NCBI GenBank assembly: GCA_026874595.1
Contig: CM049317.1
Location: 19,799,882-19,863,881 of the forward strand
Length of the DNA stretch: 64,000 bases
Direction: 5' to 3'
Source: Sipunculus nudus
Lineage: Eukaryota > Annelida > Sipuncula > Golfingiida > Sipunculidae
Shown here: one piece after another, positions 35,815 through 48,099 of the stretch
How the letters are laid out: each line of letters starts with the position of its first letter
How positions within the stretch are numbered: the stretch's first letter is position 1
Translations under genes and position numbers: made by a program
The notes under the pieces: generated by a model
Told to the model about the DNA's origin: nothing
Databases searched by the model: none
The model's input: the letters and a program-made list of their open reading frames with translations, nothing else

Positions 35815-36050
35815 TGGATCCCTGTGCATTGCAACTTTTCTAAGACAATCAGGAATTGTATGTTCTTTCGTATCAATAGAGCTGGCATAAATGTACTTTC
35901 CATAGAAGGGATTTTCTGCTAAATTGTTTCCTTTTCAATACACTGCAGACCTTTTCACAATAAACATATTTGAAAGAAAACCTTGCATTAGCCAAGTAAA
36001 ATAATAACTGTGCATGTACCTCAAAGAAGCTCCAATAACCCGATTTTTGG
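34720..36050. other. No gene seen, long (TA)n tract
   Basis: 34800-34920 (plus) has a short frame with HLLEKINNSTGPVNTTKLMK and AYGHENMTNIYK that looks protein-like but matches nothing I know. The rest shows no coding signal. The (TA)n tract at 35734-35812 is the longest in the window. Confidence 0.35.
35734..35812. repeat. (TA)n microsatellite, longest in the window
   Basis: About 39 perfect units. Confidence 0.95.
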
Positions 36051-36059
36051 GATGGACAT

Positions 36060-38430
36060 TTATAATTCCTACACCTGGCTACCTTTCAGTTCTTAAGATT
36101 TCCATATAACTAATGAAAACTCCTTGTAGGCAGTCTCTCTCTCTGCAGCAGGCAATTGGTAAAGGTGAAATAAATACTGAGCAAGAAATCAAATGTTTTC
36201 TAAATACTAATACATGTATCATGAAACTGTAAATCTATGAGAGCAATAATTGGTTAAATCAATGTCTAGAAATATATGTATAATATAACATGAATATTAT
36301 ACAATTGTTCGACGCTAAGAGCGATAATGTACATTGATTTTGGGATAACATTCCTGTTAAAGAACTCTGTTTAGATTTATCTAGATGGAGCTTTTTTTGT
36401 GTCCTATTTAAGTGGCCAATGTCCTTTTTATTTACCAGTACCCCTTTCAACGTCTGAATATGATTTTAAAGTAATATATATATATATCCAAATTGCAATG
36501 CTTCTAAAATGTTTATAGGTGACACCCATTTATAAAATGATTTAGATATTTCCTATGTTGAAATTTCAAAAGTATAATCAATATTTGTACAGGATTTGAT
36601 AAATATATTCGTATCATGTGATTAGGGCTATAATCAAAGCATACAATTGAATTTGGCCAGTATGGTGTGTTAAAACGGATATAAGGGTTCTCCTCATTAA
36701 AGCTTGATATCAGATTTTAATTAGCATATGTAAAATCAATTCTAATTTGAACATTTATGGCATTCTGATTGTTATATTCCCATGTATCATATAGACTCAC
36801 CACATATGTGCCGTTCACACTTCAACTGATGAATGACCAAATTCATTTATTTGCAGCCATAAAAAAAAATCAAATTGAAAGACATAAACCGCCCGGACAT
36901 TTAGAAGATTATTAAGCCAGCTGTTATGCCCATACATATCGTGTTTTGTGTTATAGGTATTGATCCCGCCATACTGTTCTGCGCCGTCTCCTACGACCAA
37001 AGTTAACAGGGCTATCGTCCTCGACCCTTGACCTCATTCTGGTTTACTTGCTAATTTTGCAAATCAACGTATATATGCAACTTCCTTTTCGGTATTAGTA
37101 GTGTTTTTTTTTGTTAATTTGTTACAGTGTAAACTGTTATAATATTGGTATAATAATATGCAATAAAAACAACACATATAAAGGATTATATCGGTGGGCC
37201 TACTAACTCCCCCACCCCACAAACACACTTAAACTTATTAGTGAAACCTATATTCTAACTGTAATAGTTAAGATAGAATGTGAAGGAATTGAGTCTTTAA
37301 ATTTTCATATTTTATCGTTATGAAATAACTAAGGGATTAGCTCAAAGAACGATTGCTTGGATTGACACTTATATTTCCTACACCTGGCTTTCAGTTCTTT
37401 AGATTTCCATATAATTAATAAAAACTGTCCGTAGGGAATCTCTCACTTGTAACCGTGAGATAAATACTGATCCAAAAATCAAATATATGCAATACTAATA
37501 TCATAAACTATAAAATTGATGAAAGCAATAATTGGTTTAATCAATGTCTAGAAATAAATGTATAATCTAACATGAATATTATACTTATGTACTACGGTAA
37601 AAGCAACAATTTACATCGGTTTTGTGACTACATTCCTGTTAAAGTGCTCTGTTAAGATTTATCAATATGAGACTCTTTAAATGGCCTTTATCATTGTATT
37701 CCCCAGTACTCTTTTCAATGACTGAATATGATTTCAAAGAAATAAAAATATCAATATGGGATTGTTTTGATCTGAACTGTAGATACGTGACACACATGTT
37801 AAATATATTTCAGATATTTCCAATGTTAAAATTTTATTTTAAAAGTGCAATCATTAATTGCACATATAATTTAAAAAAAATTAATCATTAATTGCACATA
37901 TCTTTATACCATATTATCAGGGTTAAAATCAACGCATAAAATTGATATTGGCCTGCCTGGCTTGTTAAAAGGGAAAGACAGGTATTCCTCATTAAAGAAT
38001 CGTATGAAATTTTAATTAATATTTGTAAAATCGATTGTAATTTGTACATTTCATATCATTCTGATTGTTATATCCCAATATGATCTTTTGACTAAATACA
38101 TATGTGCCGTTCACACTTCAACCGAATGAATGATCAAAATCAATTTTTTGCAGCCATAAAAACAATTCAAACGGGAATACATAAAGCGCCCGGACAATTA
38201 GAAGATTATTTAGCCAGCTGTTACCCCTGAATAAATTGCAAAAGGCTACGTCTTCTTTATCTAAATACAAAGCAAACATGTTTGTGTAACGGTTAATGAT
38301 CCCGCTATATTTTTCTGCGCCGTCTCCTCCAAACTAATGTAACAGGGCTATCGTCCTTGACCCTTGACCTTGCTCTTGTTTACTTGAAACACTTTGCAAA
38401 TCAACATATATACATATATGTAATTTTCCT
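36060..38430. repeat. Two-unit tandem duplication, unit about 1.3 kb
   Basis: 36060-37100 and 37370-38430 are collinear: TACACCTGGCT, AATCAATGTCTAGAAATA, AACATGAATATTATAC, TTCCTGTTAAAG, then the dispersed module (AAACCGCCCGGACAT / GCGCCCGGACAATTAG, CAGCTGTTA, TTCTGCGCCGTCTCC). They have diverged considerably. Both belong to the old partial copy of the 8-11 kb region. Confidence 0.7.
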
Positions 38431-38503
38431 CTGTGTATCAGTTGTGTTTCTTTGTAAATATGCTACCTTGTAAGTATTGATAAAAGCCTAATCAAATGAA
38501 ATG

Positions 38504-38600
38504 CAAGCCGTGAGGTTTGCGAGGCTTGTGTCACATGGCAAGGGAGCCGTTTAGGCGAACCTGCCATAATTGACACAAGCCAAGCAAATCAAATGGCTTG
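38504..38600. repeat. 97-nt inverted repeat (foldback)
   Basis: Arms pair in three blocks: CAAGCC-TTTGC at the outside, GGCTTGTGTCA with TGACACAAGCC, and ATGGCA with TGCCAT. A small inner GCC-GTTTA-GGC hairpin caps it. It could be a short foldback transposon relic or a structured RNA. No target-site duplication is evident. Confidence 0.6.
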
Positions 38601-38689
38601 ATCTACATTTCCTTGAGCTATAACTGATTTTTCCCACATGCCACGCCTAGTTGGTAGAAGGTCATGTATGAATTTTCTTTTGGCTACGC

Positions 38690-39095
38690 ACCAGTTCTTT
38701 GCCATCTTTGGAGAGTCACCATGCGACTTCACTTACATGGTCACTTTTCATGACCCTCAAACGCAAGCAGATTCGTACATATAGTTAGAGCAAAAGAAAA
38801 CACGGCGCATGTGGGACAAACCGTTATTTTACTCGCCTATAATACGTATTATTATATACAATGAAAACAAGATAAAAAAGTATTATATCGGTGGGCTCGA
38901 AGGCTCCGCCCCCCCCCTCCCGCCCTCCCAACTGAAACCAACTATGTATCTATACATGAATGTATACACTCGTAGGTGGTTTTGGACTGTATTTTATAAC
39001 CATACAAATGATGATTTTATTACACATGTTGAATGTGAAGTTAAATGTTACCCCCAAATTATTGTTTTTTTTTACCTGGCTCAAACATTGATATA

Positions 39096-39143
<48 letters not shown>

Positions 39144-39960
39144 AATATATATATATATATATACAACAAAGTGTAGTAAGTACGGTTAAAAAAATCACAT
39201 TATTATCGTACAGACGGGATTAAAAACAAATCACGACTCATCATCATTCTTTATAATGAAAAATGTAAACTAATAAATGTATTTCCTGAAACAGACTTAT
39301 ACCACACACTCAGACAAATGATGAATAATACTCAATATAACAGAAGCTTAATATATGCCAATCTTATACATGGTGTGATTATATTCATGCAGAATAGACA
39401 CACCAATCAATAAAGAACGGCGATGCACTGCAGTGGAGCCCGTATTAAAGTGAAATATTTTACAAATCGTTATATGTAAACACAATTGGACATATCATTT
39501 TATTCCAATATCTATTTATGTTTTTCATATGGAACGTTTATAGTTTCTTCAAATAAAAAGATGAGGAATGGATTTGGAAACGCCAGTTCGAAGATGAAAC
39601 ATTCCGCTCTTTGCCATCTTTGGTGAGTCGCCATGCGACTTCACCTACATGGTCACTTTTCATGACCCTCAGATGAAAACAGATGTGTAAGTACAGTCAG
39701 AGCAAAAATAAATACGCTTCATGTGGGACAAACCGTTATTTTACTCGCTTATAATACGTATAACTATATACAATGAAAACAAGATAAAAAAGTATTATAT
39801 CTGTGGGCTCGACGGCTCCGCCCCCCCCCCCCCCCCACACACTTAAACCAACTAGCCAAACATATGTACCTATACATGAATATAAGTTAATTTATTATGA
39901 ATAAACTGTAGGTGGTTCTGGAGTGTTTTATAACCATACAAATGATGATTTTATGTGTTT
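38690..39960. repeat. Direct duplication of about 0.3 kb, spaced about 0.9 kb
   Basis: 38690-38995 (TTTGCCATCTTTGG, CATGCGACTTCAC, GGGACAAACCGTTATTTTAC, GGCTCCGCCCCCCCC) recurs at 39608-39945 with few changes. Each ends in a poly-C run. The (TA)n tract 39099-39163 lies between them. Confidence 0.85.
39099..39163. repeat. (TA)n microsatellite
   Basis: About 32 units with one ACAAA interruption. Confidence 0.95.
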
Positions 39961-40539
39961 TATGTGTTTCATATGGAAAGTTTACAGATTCTTTAAATAA
40001 AAAGATGAGGAATAGATTTGGAAACGCCTGTCAGAAGATAAAACTTTCGGTTTCTTACGTTACACTCTTTTCAAGAGGAAGTGTAAAGTTTCAGCCTTCA
40101 TTCTTAGATAAAATGCTACATTCCAACTTTGGAGTTTACAATCATTTACAGTAATGCCATAACAATGTGTACCTGATGAGTGAGAACAGCCTACTAAACA
40201 GTTGTACCGTACATATTATAAAACAGTCTAGCCACAGGGGAGCACTTTCCTTTCATTTTTTAACTATAGTAAATTATAGTAATTATATATATATATAATG
40301 GTCAAATGACCGCCTTTCTTTTCATTCTTTTATTAATTATAAAGATTTATTGTATTATTAACAATATCTTCAGCAATATCAACAAAAAAAAAATTGTGTG
40401 TAAATAAACAATGATCGTGAAATTACAGTAAATAGTTAGAAACAAATTATGGCATGGGTGCATTTTCGTCAGTTAAATTATTGACATTTATGAAAAGACG
40501 TTGCATTGCAAATAATAAATGACGGCAATAATATAAAGT

Positions 40540-41780
40540 TTGGCGGGACAGTATACATACAACTTGCAAACAATAATAATAAGACATAATATTTATTCTT
40601 CATTCAAACAATTCTGTGGTGTGTCAAATTAAATTTGTTTATTTAAATTCGACGAACTAGAAAGACCATTAACCTCGCAGGTTGTTGAAAACAAGTATAA
40701 CAGTTAAACTTTTTATAATCAGCGCAATTATCACAGGGTTTCCTACTGTTATATTTCAATGTATATAATTCAGCCTTATTTTGCACGACAAAGTAAATAG
40801 GAATATAATCAAGATGTAATGAGAACCTTCAATTTTCAATGAAATATTCCAGGTTCGGTTAGGTAAGAAAGAACCACTGGCACATAACAAGAAGCTATCT
40901 ACAGGTCAGTGTCTAAAAAAATAAGTCAAGTCCCAAAATATGGTTTCTGAAGATACCAATTCATCTAAACCTTTGTTAAAGTAATTTGATCTCCATAGAA
41001 CACATTTCTATTGATGATGTGATGCTTGCTTGCCCCCAAGGAAAGGATGGCCACAGTTTTGATCACTTTAATTTCCAGCATGTTCAAAAATCATACTGAC
41101 ATGGTTACACAAAAAAAAAGAAACTTTTGAAAATGAACTCACGCAAAGCCTCTAGTGTATATTACTACTTTCTCATAATGCAGACAATAAAAAGCAGCTC
41201 ATTGTACCATGCATTACATTTGATCTAACACTTTTTTCTTCCTACCTGGCATATTTGAAAATTCCCTGTTGAATATAAACATAGGAGAGCTTTAAGATAT
41301 GGCGCGGCTAAGAGATTGGGTTGTACAGGCTCGTCCAAGGTCGATGGATTTCTTCAGATCCCCTAGCTTTTCTTCATTTTTACTGACTACCAAGCGCCAT
41401 ACGTTCGAGCCATGGGGCGTGTCTCGTATTATAACTAGTTGTACAATCAATACAATAAATAAAGTTTTTAATATCATAAAATTAGAACAAACTGTAGGTT
41501 CCCAAAGCTAATTAGGAGCAAGCTCGGCAATCATCTTTCTTACATCCAGGTCCCCGTCTGCCGAAAGGCTTTCCAACATTGGTTGAGGATACTCTGTTTA
41601 TGCTTTTAAATCCAGCCTTATTACAGTTTATTCTGCAAATCATATTATATTGATTTCACCCCATTGGTTCTTACTTCAATAAATAATGTTATTTGCACTA
41701 TGTTTTACTGTTGCATAGCAAAATTTATAAATGTAATGATGATATTTTCATGTGAAAAACGCTTTTAATTTGATATGTAC
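40540..41780. repeat. Diverged copy of 8885-9950
   Basis: Shared landmarks in order: GCAAACAATAATAATAAGACA, TTCATTCAAACAAT, GGCACATAACAAG, GAAAGGATGGCCACAGTTTTGATCACT and GATGATAT. No coding sequence was seen. Confidence 0.7.
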
Positions 41781-41789
41781 TTATTATAA

Positions 41790-44700
41790 GAAGTGCAATA
41801 AAAATAAACTATTATTTTTGATATATACTGTCTTAGCTAAGTCGTGTATTCATTGTGTTTGTCCGTTAAAAGGGGCCAATCAAGTATCTGACCTTTATAA
41901 CCTTATTATAATCACTTGGAGCTTAAATATTAGCCAGAAAACATGGTATAATCCCACACAGGCTGCTTGTGTTGTTTATATCAACGTGTTTAATAATATA
42001 TGCGGGCCCGCCAAGATAATCAAAATAACTTCAACAAGAGCGTCTTTTACCAAGTCAGATAGCCAACACCTTTGCAGAAAGAGACCTTTCTACCTCCGGT
42101 TATATGCAACCTACGAACTTAGGTTACATGTTTTTTTTCCATGGTCCAACATTGCTGTGTTTACAAACATGCTGTTAATAAACAAATTCATACATCCTTC
42201 ACGTGGGCGTTATAAAAAGTTTGCGCAATAACTTCCGGTGTCATGACCGAGTAGGGCAGACGTAATTCACAAGGACTCATCAATCAACATCATTGTGTAA
42301 TACTGAAAGCTTATATAGCGAGATAATTTGGTGTGATAATCATGCCCAAGCGACCAGATACTCGCACAACTGACAGACATAGCGAAGGTAGCAAGGACTA
42401 TTACCTAGCATCTAGAGAAGATAAAATCTCTGGAATTAGTGAGGCATCGGGCGACGGGAGCACGGCCCCCATGGACAATTGTGGACAATACAATGGGCAA
42501 TATGAAAACATGGGTGCGAGGACTACATTATCAACTGTCTGGTCGGATAACTAAATTTCATTCAGAACTCAAGACAACATTGCAAACACTGTCAGAAGAA
42601 AACACACAATTAAAACAAGTTTAGATGAGATAGAAGCAGGGTTGAACTATAGGAGTCAAATCATGTTAGAACAAATCCAAAATCACCCAAGAAACAAACA
42701 CCACAGAGTCACTAAGTAGAGAAGTGCAAATATTGAGCGAGAGCAGTAGAGACAAAGACAAAATAATCACAGAGTTACAGAATAAATTGACAATGAATTA
42801 AACTAGCTGGAACGATATCTACATGAGTGTAATTTGAGATTGATAGGAATGAAGGAATCCCCTTCTGAGTCGGAAGAAAACTGTAAAGAAATAGTGGCCA
42901 AGTTCATTTCACAGAAAAAAAGTACTGGGAGACTTATCTGAACAACAAGTTATGGAGCGAATAGAAATTGCACATAGAATTGGAAAGAAGGGGCCTCTAC
43001 CTCGACATAATATGTTTAGACTTTACAACGGAAACGTCAGAAATGATTTGTTGTTGGCTCGAAAGAAAAATATCCAAAACTCTGACATTATGTTTGTAAA
43101 AGACTTGATGCAAACAGATTACACACTGAAATAACTGCTAACACCGAAAATGGAATCGGCATACAACAGTGGAAAGCAAGTCTGCTTCTGGATCGGACAA
43201 TTGTACATTGAAGGCAAGCCTATTCATGGCCAGAACAACAATTAGTGAGACTATGGACGCTTATGCTGAATAATAATATTATAAAGGATATTTTCCCACG
43301 GGGCCCCGAGTCCCTAAGCAACTGGCAGGATTTTTCAGACCAAATAAAAGATCAAGACACGTGCTTTGCCATGATGTGGTATCTTGTTACATTTCCGCGG
43401 GAACTGCCTTGGAGACGAGGAAATTCAGAAAAAAAGAAGGCTTCAAAATAAAAATAAGCATTGTGTTATAATGTTATAAGAAACTCAATATACCTCATGA
43501 AATACATAATGTTTTCAAAGATGACGAGGGGAGAGTAATTGTCCTTGATAATGTATAACTAAATTTAGCTAATGTATATGGCCCAAATATACAATTTTCT
43601 ATAATATATGTTGTGATTAATCCAGCTAAGGATAAAACACATAAACCTGTGGGAATAAATCAGATCACTTCACTTATAACTGAATGGATAGATGAACTCG
43701 GTCGTATAGATATTTGGCGACATACGAATCCTAAAAAATGGAATACCCTTGGTTACGTCAAAGACCGCGATATACAGCTGGCAGGCTGGATTATTTTCTC
43801 ATCTCCAGAGCTTTGTTGAAATATGTTAATCACTGTTGTACTTTGCCTGGTTACAAAACTGATCATTCCGCGACAGATCTTGGTCTTTAATTGCAGCAAA
43901 ATAAACGAGCTCCAACGTTTTGGAAACTTAACGTTTCATTATTAGATGATAAAGTTCACGTTAAGAAAAAAAAATTACTCCGAATGCTGGGGAAGAAAAC
44001 AAAGATGCCAACCCTTCGCCTTTATTGAATACGATTAAAATAGTTATAAGAACAATTTGCATCAGTCACAGCATTAAAAAATCAGCATTTAAAAAAAATA
44101 ACTATATCCAAATTAGAAAAAAGACTTAATAGATCTTTAAAAAGATCAATTTATCAATTAATCAATTAAAATAAAAGAAATTAAGTAGAAATTATATAAA
44201 ATTCGTAGAAGTAAAGTCAAAAGGTGGAATTCTTAAAAGTAAGAACATATGGTACGAAGAAGGATAAAAAATACAAAATACTTTATGAATCTCAAAAAAG
44301 AAATTATAATAAAAAAGAATAAAGAAATTGAATACTGATGAGAGATTGATTAATGATTAAGATGAAATATTAAATGCTGAAAACTTATATCTTCAAAATC
44401 ATATACAAGCGAACCAACATATGGTGGTAATAACATTGATTTGTTTTTGCAAAAATACCAGAGCAAAAAGGAAAATAATGAGCGGATTTCATGACCTTCA
44501 GAATTATCAGAGGAAGAACTAAAATTCGTTTAAAAACGGGAAATCACCAGCAAAAGACGGTTTACCAGCTGCATTTTATAACTACTTTTTTGAAGATTTA
44601 AATAAGTACTTTAAAGATTGTGTAAGACACAGCTTCAAAACCGGTAACTTGTCATTAAGCAAAAATCAAGGAGTAATCAGTCTGCTACCAAAATAAAGGA

Positions 44701-46565
44701 AAAGACCATAAATATTTGAAAAAAAAAAACTGGAGGCCATTAACTATATTAAACTGTGATTATAAAATTATTTCAAAGAGTAAAGCGAATAGAATAAAAC
44801 AAGCACTTCCTAGTATTATACATAAAGATCAGACTGGTTTCATAAACGACATATATAGGTAAAAATATAAATGGAACACTAACATTAATAGAACATACAT
44901 GCCATAAAGGACAAGAAACTTATTCAATTGTGATCGATTATAAGAAGGCCTTTGATTTTTGGAATGGGATTACTTATATAACTCTTTAGAAATAGCTAAT
45001 AAACATAACGACACTATATCAATAACTAAATTATTATACAAAGATATCCAAAGTTGTGTAATAAATAATTGGTATAGTTCTACCTTTTTTAATATTACTA
45101 GAGGAGTATGACAGGGATGTCCCCTCTGTCCTTATCTATTTGGTTTAAGCGTTGAATTAATAGCTATAGCAAGAAAAAATGTTGAAAAAATAAAAGGTAT
45201 AGGATTCGACGACTGTAATTTCAAAATAAGTCAGTACGCCGACGATTCGACTTTATATGTTAAATATACGCAAAGCATTGAGAAGTCATAGTGTATTTTT
45301 GAAGAATTTCGAGTAATTTCTGGTTTAAATATAAATAAAGAAAAAACTTCAGTTATGCCAATAATTAGGGGAGATACAAGAGACAGAGATGAGGTGTTGA
45401 AACTTGGTCTGATATGCACTGATGGAACATTTAACTTACTTGAAGTGTTAATTAACCACTCTTTAGAAAATATTGTCAATACAAATTATATGCCCAGGGA
45501 AGACAAAATAAAAAAATATATATAATAACGATATGGCCTCAAAGAAACCTGACACCTTGAGGGAAAATAACAGTTATAAAAAAGTTTAATATTATCACAA
45601 TTACTTATTCAATGTCCGTATTCCCTAGCCATCCCCAAAACGTATTAAAACAAGTTGAAAAAAAAACTATATAAATTTATATTGAACAAAGGGAGAGAAT
45701 TGATTAAAAGAAACCCGCTTCGATCAGTGAAGGGGGTCTCAATATCATACATTTGAATACACAGAATACATTGTTAAAAATAGTCTGGATTAAAAAGTTG
45801 ATTAATTTGCATAAAGCTGACACTTTTAAACTATTAGTCTTTAAATACCTGAAACTGGGAGAGGATTCATTTTATTGTAATTTATCCGCAGAGGATAGCA
45901 AAAAAATAATAAGAAGACCCTCGACTATGTGGAATGATGTGATGCATTCATGGTGCACTTATAATTATCACACCACGGGCTCATACACAGATATATTTTC
46001 TCAGTTACTATGGTTAAACTCGCACATTAAAGTAGATGGCCAATTCATATTCTACAAACAAAATTTATAGAACAGGTATAAAGAATATCGCAAAGTTAAT
46101 GTGTATCTCTAATTCAGAAAGTATTTGGCTGGATCATGAAGGATTTTGCAATAAAGTTAATATAGTTTTTCTGACCTACAACAGCCTACTTAGATCCACC
46201 CCGTCACTTGGCAAGAAATAATAAGACAGAATAATCATAAAGATATTACATTGTCACATGAATAAAAATTTGATAGATTAATTAAGATAAAGCAATTAAC
46301 AAAATATGTCTATTCAGAATTATTACCGCATGAAAAAGAAAAACCTGAAGCCTGTATTGTAAAATGGTAGTCAAATCCCGCGCTTGAATCTGAGAATAAA
46401 ATATATATAGGCTTCAAAATCACTTTTGTTCCAACGATATCGACAAAATTGCGATATTTCCAGTTCCGTATTCTTCACCAAAGAGCAACACTTAATCCAT
46501 TTTTTTGTAAACTTAAAGTGACAGAATCTAAATATTGCACTTTTTTGCAAATCAGAGGAAGAAAC

Positions 46566-46636
<71 letters not shown>

Positions 46637-47250
46637 AAATATATTGCGTGGAGGCACAATGACAGGGACTGTCAGACCAGAAGCTTTTTTTGTGGCTCTA
46701 TTGAGCATCGAAAAATTCTCAATATCTGATCTAGTGATAGCAACAACTCGATAATAACTACCTTGTAAGCTACAAGGAGGCAGTCGACACAAGCAACACC
46801 TAAAATACCGTACATTACCTCTCATATATCGAAACAACTTATGCACAGAAGCTAAGCCCTTCTACCCTTACCCGATTTTATACCATCATAGCGTAAATTC
46901 AAGGATTAAGTTAGTGTAATCAAAACACTGTCAAATCACTTTACATTGACAGTGCAGTTTTCTCTGTCTTTGGGTGAAAGAAAGTGAGACAAAGTGGAAT
47001 TAATGTAAGATGTTACATATGATTCCAACAAGCTATCATACGTATGATCTGCATTCATAAATGATGGCCTAAATCAGCCTAGATACAGCCACGGCCTGTT
47101 GGGGCGGCCCGGAAACAGACATTTATGTAGTTTCAGCTAATAAAACGCCTTCCATGTAGCCTGAAATGTTAAGTCGACCTCGTGAATTAGAGCCAAACCT
47201 TCTTCATCCTAAATAGTTTTTTTAACGGTTTAAATAACAAACATTCAACC
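41790..47250 (+). mobile_element. L1/Tx1-like non-LTR retrotransposon (LINE), inactive
   Basis: The block interrupts the old copy of the 8-11 kb region, whose flanks match 9930 and 9955, giving rough limits. ORF1 (about 42342-43240, broken) starts MPKRPDTRTTDRHSEG. Later it has NLRLIGMKESPSESEE and RIEIAHRIGKKGPLPRHNM, the L1 ORF1p pattern. ORF2 follows from about 43240. Endonuclease traces are NLANVYGPN, DIWRHTNPKKW, LDYFLISRALL and TDHSA. RT traces are [35 protein letters not shown], a QGCPLCPYLFGLS block and the catalytic QYADDST near 45230-45255. The C-terminal Cys motif CTF-CKSEEET is cut by a (TA)n tract at 46569-46634. Many stops and frameshifts (for example TGA in the RGV-QGCP block) show it is dead. 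Exact ends and target duplications are not resolved. Confidence 0.8.
46569..46634. repeat. (TA)n tract inside the LINE ORF2 3' end
   Basis: About 33 TA units sit directly after the CKSEEET codons of the LINE's terminal Cys motif. The tract arose or expanded after the LINE inserted. Confidence 0.95.
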
Positions 47251-47582
47251 CTATTAGCGGTTCACTCAACCATTAAGTTGTACGGGTCGTATCGACATAG
47301 GAATCTATGCAATGACCATATGCAATGCCATTTTTAAATATAAAAAAAACAATCTTTTTTTGAACTGTTCCTGTCTTGAGATCCATACCAAGGTTAAATG
47401 GACTCTCTCGGCAATGTCTTGGTAGGTGAAGGTTAAATGCATCGCCAGGTGAGAGTAAGTCGATCTTCAGCCATATATATATCAGATAAGAGTAAAGCAT
47501 TGAAAATGCTTCAAATGATAGTTTAAACCCTTTTCCTTATTATTATGTACTTTTCCTTATTATCATTGCAGATTATGGGTGT

Positions 47583-48098
47583 TGTTATAGGTGCTCCTTT
47601 TATTGTGTGACACGGGCGTAACTCGTGTTGATTAATCCGTACTGGTTGAACTCTCGTTGTCATGTGAGCCTTGGGTTTTCACGCCTGGTCGTCTGTCACA
47701 TGATGAGCCTGGTGTGTTGAGATACACAGCGATGTCTTCCTAGAGAATTCCTGAAACGCGTGGTTTACTGTGTTGTGCAAGATCTTATAGACTGTTCGAG
47801 AAGTGGAAAATTCCAGGCTTTGGGTGTGAAAATATATAAAGGGGCTGTTTTTAGAACCAGCAGGCAAACAGCAGAGCAGATTCCAGCAGACGTAGAAGCG
47901 TGTGTCAGATTCTAAAACCTTATCCGACGAATGCGGCAATTATAGATTTTCAAGAACTTTCTCCTGCATTTTATGCATTTGGACATCAGTTTACTTATTG
48001 GATGCTGCAAGAACTTTCCACAGGACTGTCATTCTCCGAGAGTTTACATTTAAAGGACTTATCGTGGTGACGGTATTGGTATCCAGGTACTTATAACA
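47583..48098 (+). mobile_element. Probable solo LTR (516 nt)
   Basis: The block begins TGTTATAG and ends TATAACA, a 7-nt inverted terminal repeat with TG...CA ends, and carries a TATA box (AATATATAAAGGGG, 47831-47844). It interrupts sequence homologous to 10430-10520 (CAGATTATGG on the left, ACAACTGA on the right). No internal retroviral genes or second LTR are present, so I read it as a solo LTR. No target duplication was found; about 58 nt of the older sequence is missing at the site. The frames within it (47679-47939 minus, 47902-48096 plus) are not convincing genes. Confidence 0.5.
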
Positions 48099-48099
48099 G

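Noticed and set aside
40160-40190. CTGATGAG as a second hammerhead core
   Set aside because: No GAAA box or cleavage triplet lies at a suitable distance.
41752-42231. 159-codon plus-strand frame, the longest in the window
   Set aside because: Low-complexity start, no recognised domain. It lies where host flank passes into the LINE 5' region, and composition gives no support for coding.
47583-48098. Host gene with a TATA box and an 86-codon frame
   Set aside because: The block has LTR-like inverted ends and is an insertion relative to the homologous 10.4-kb region.
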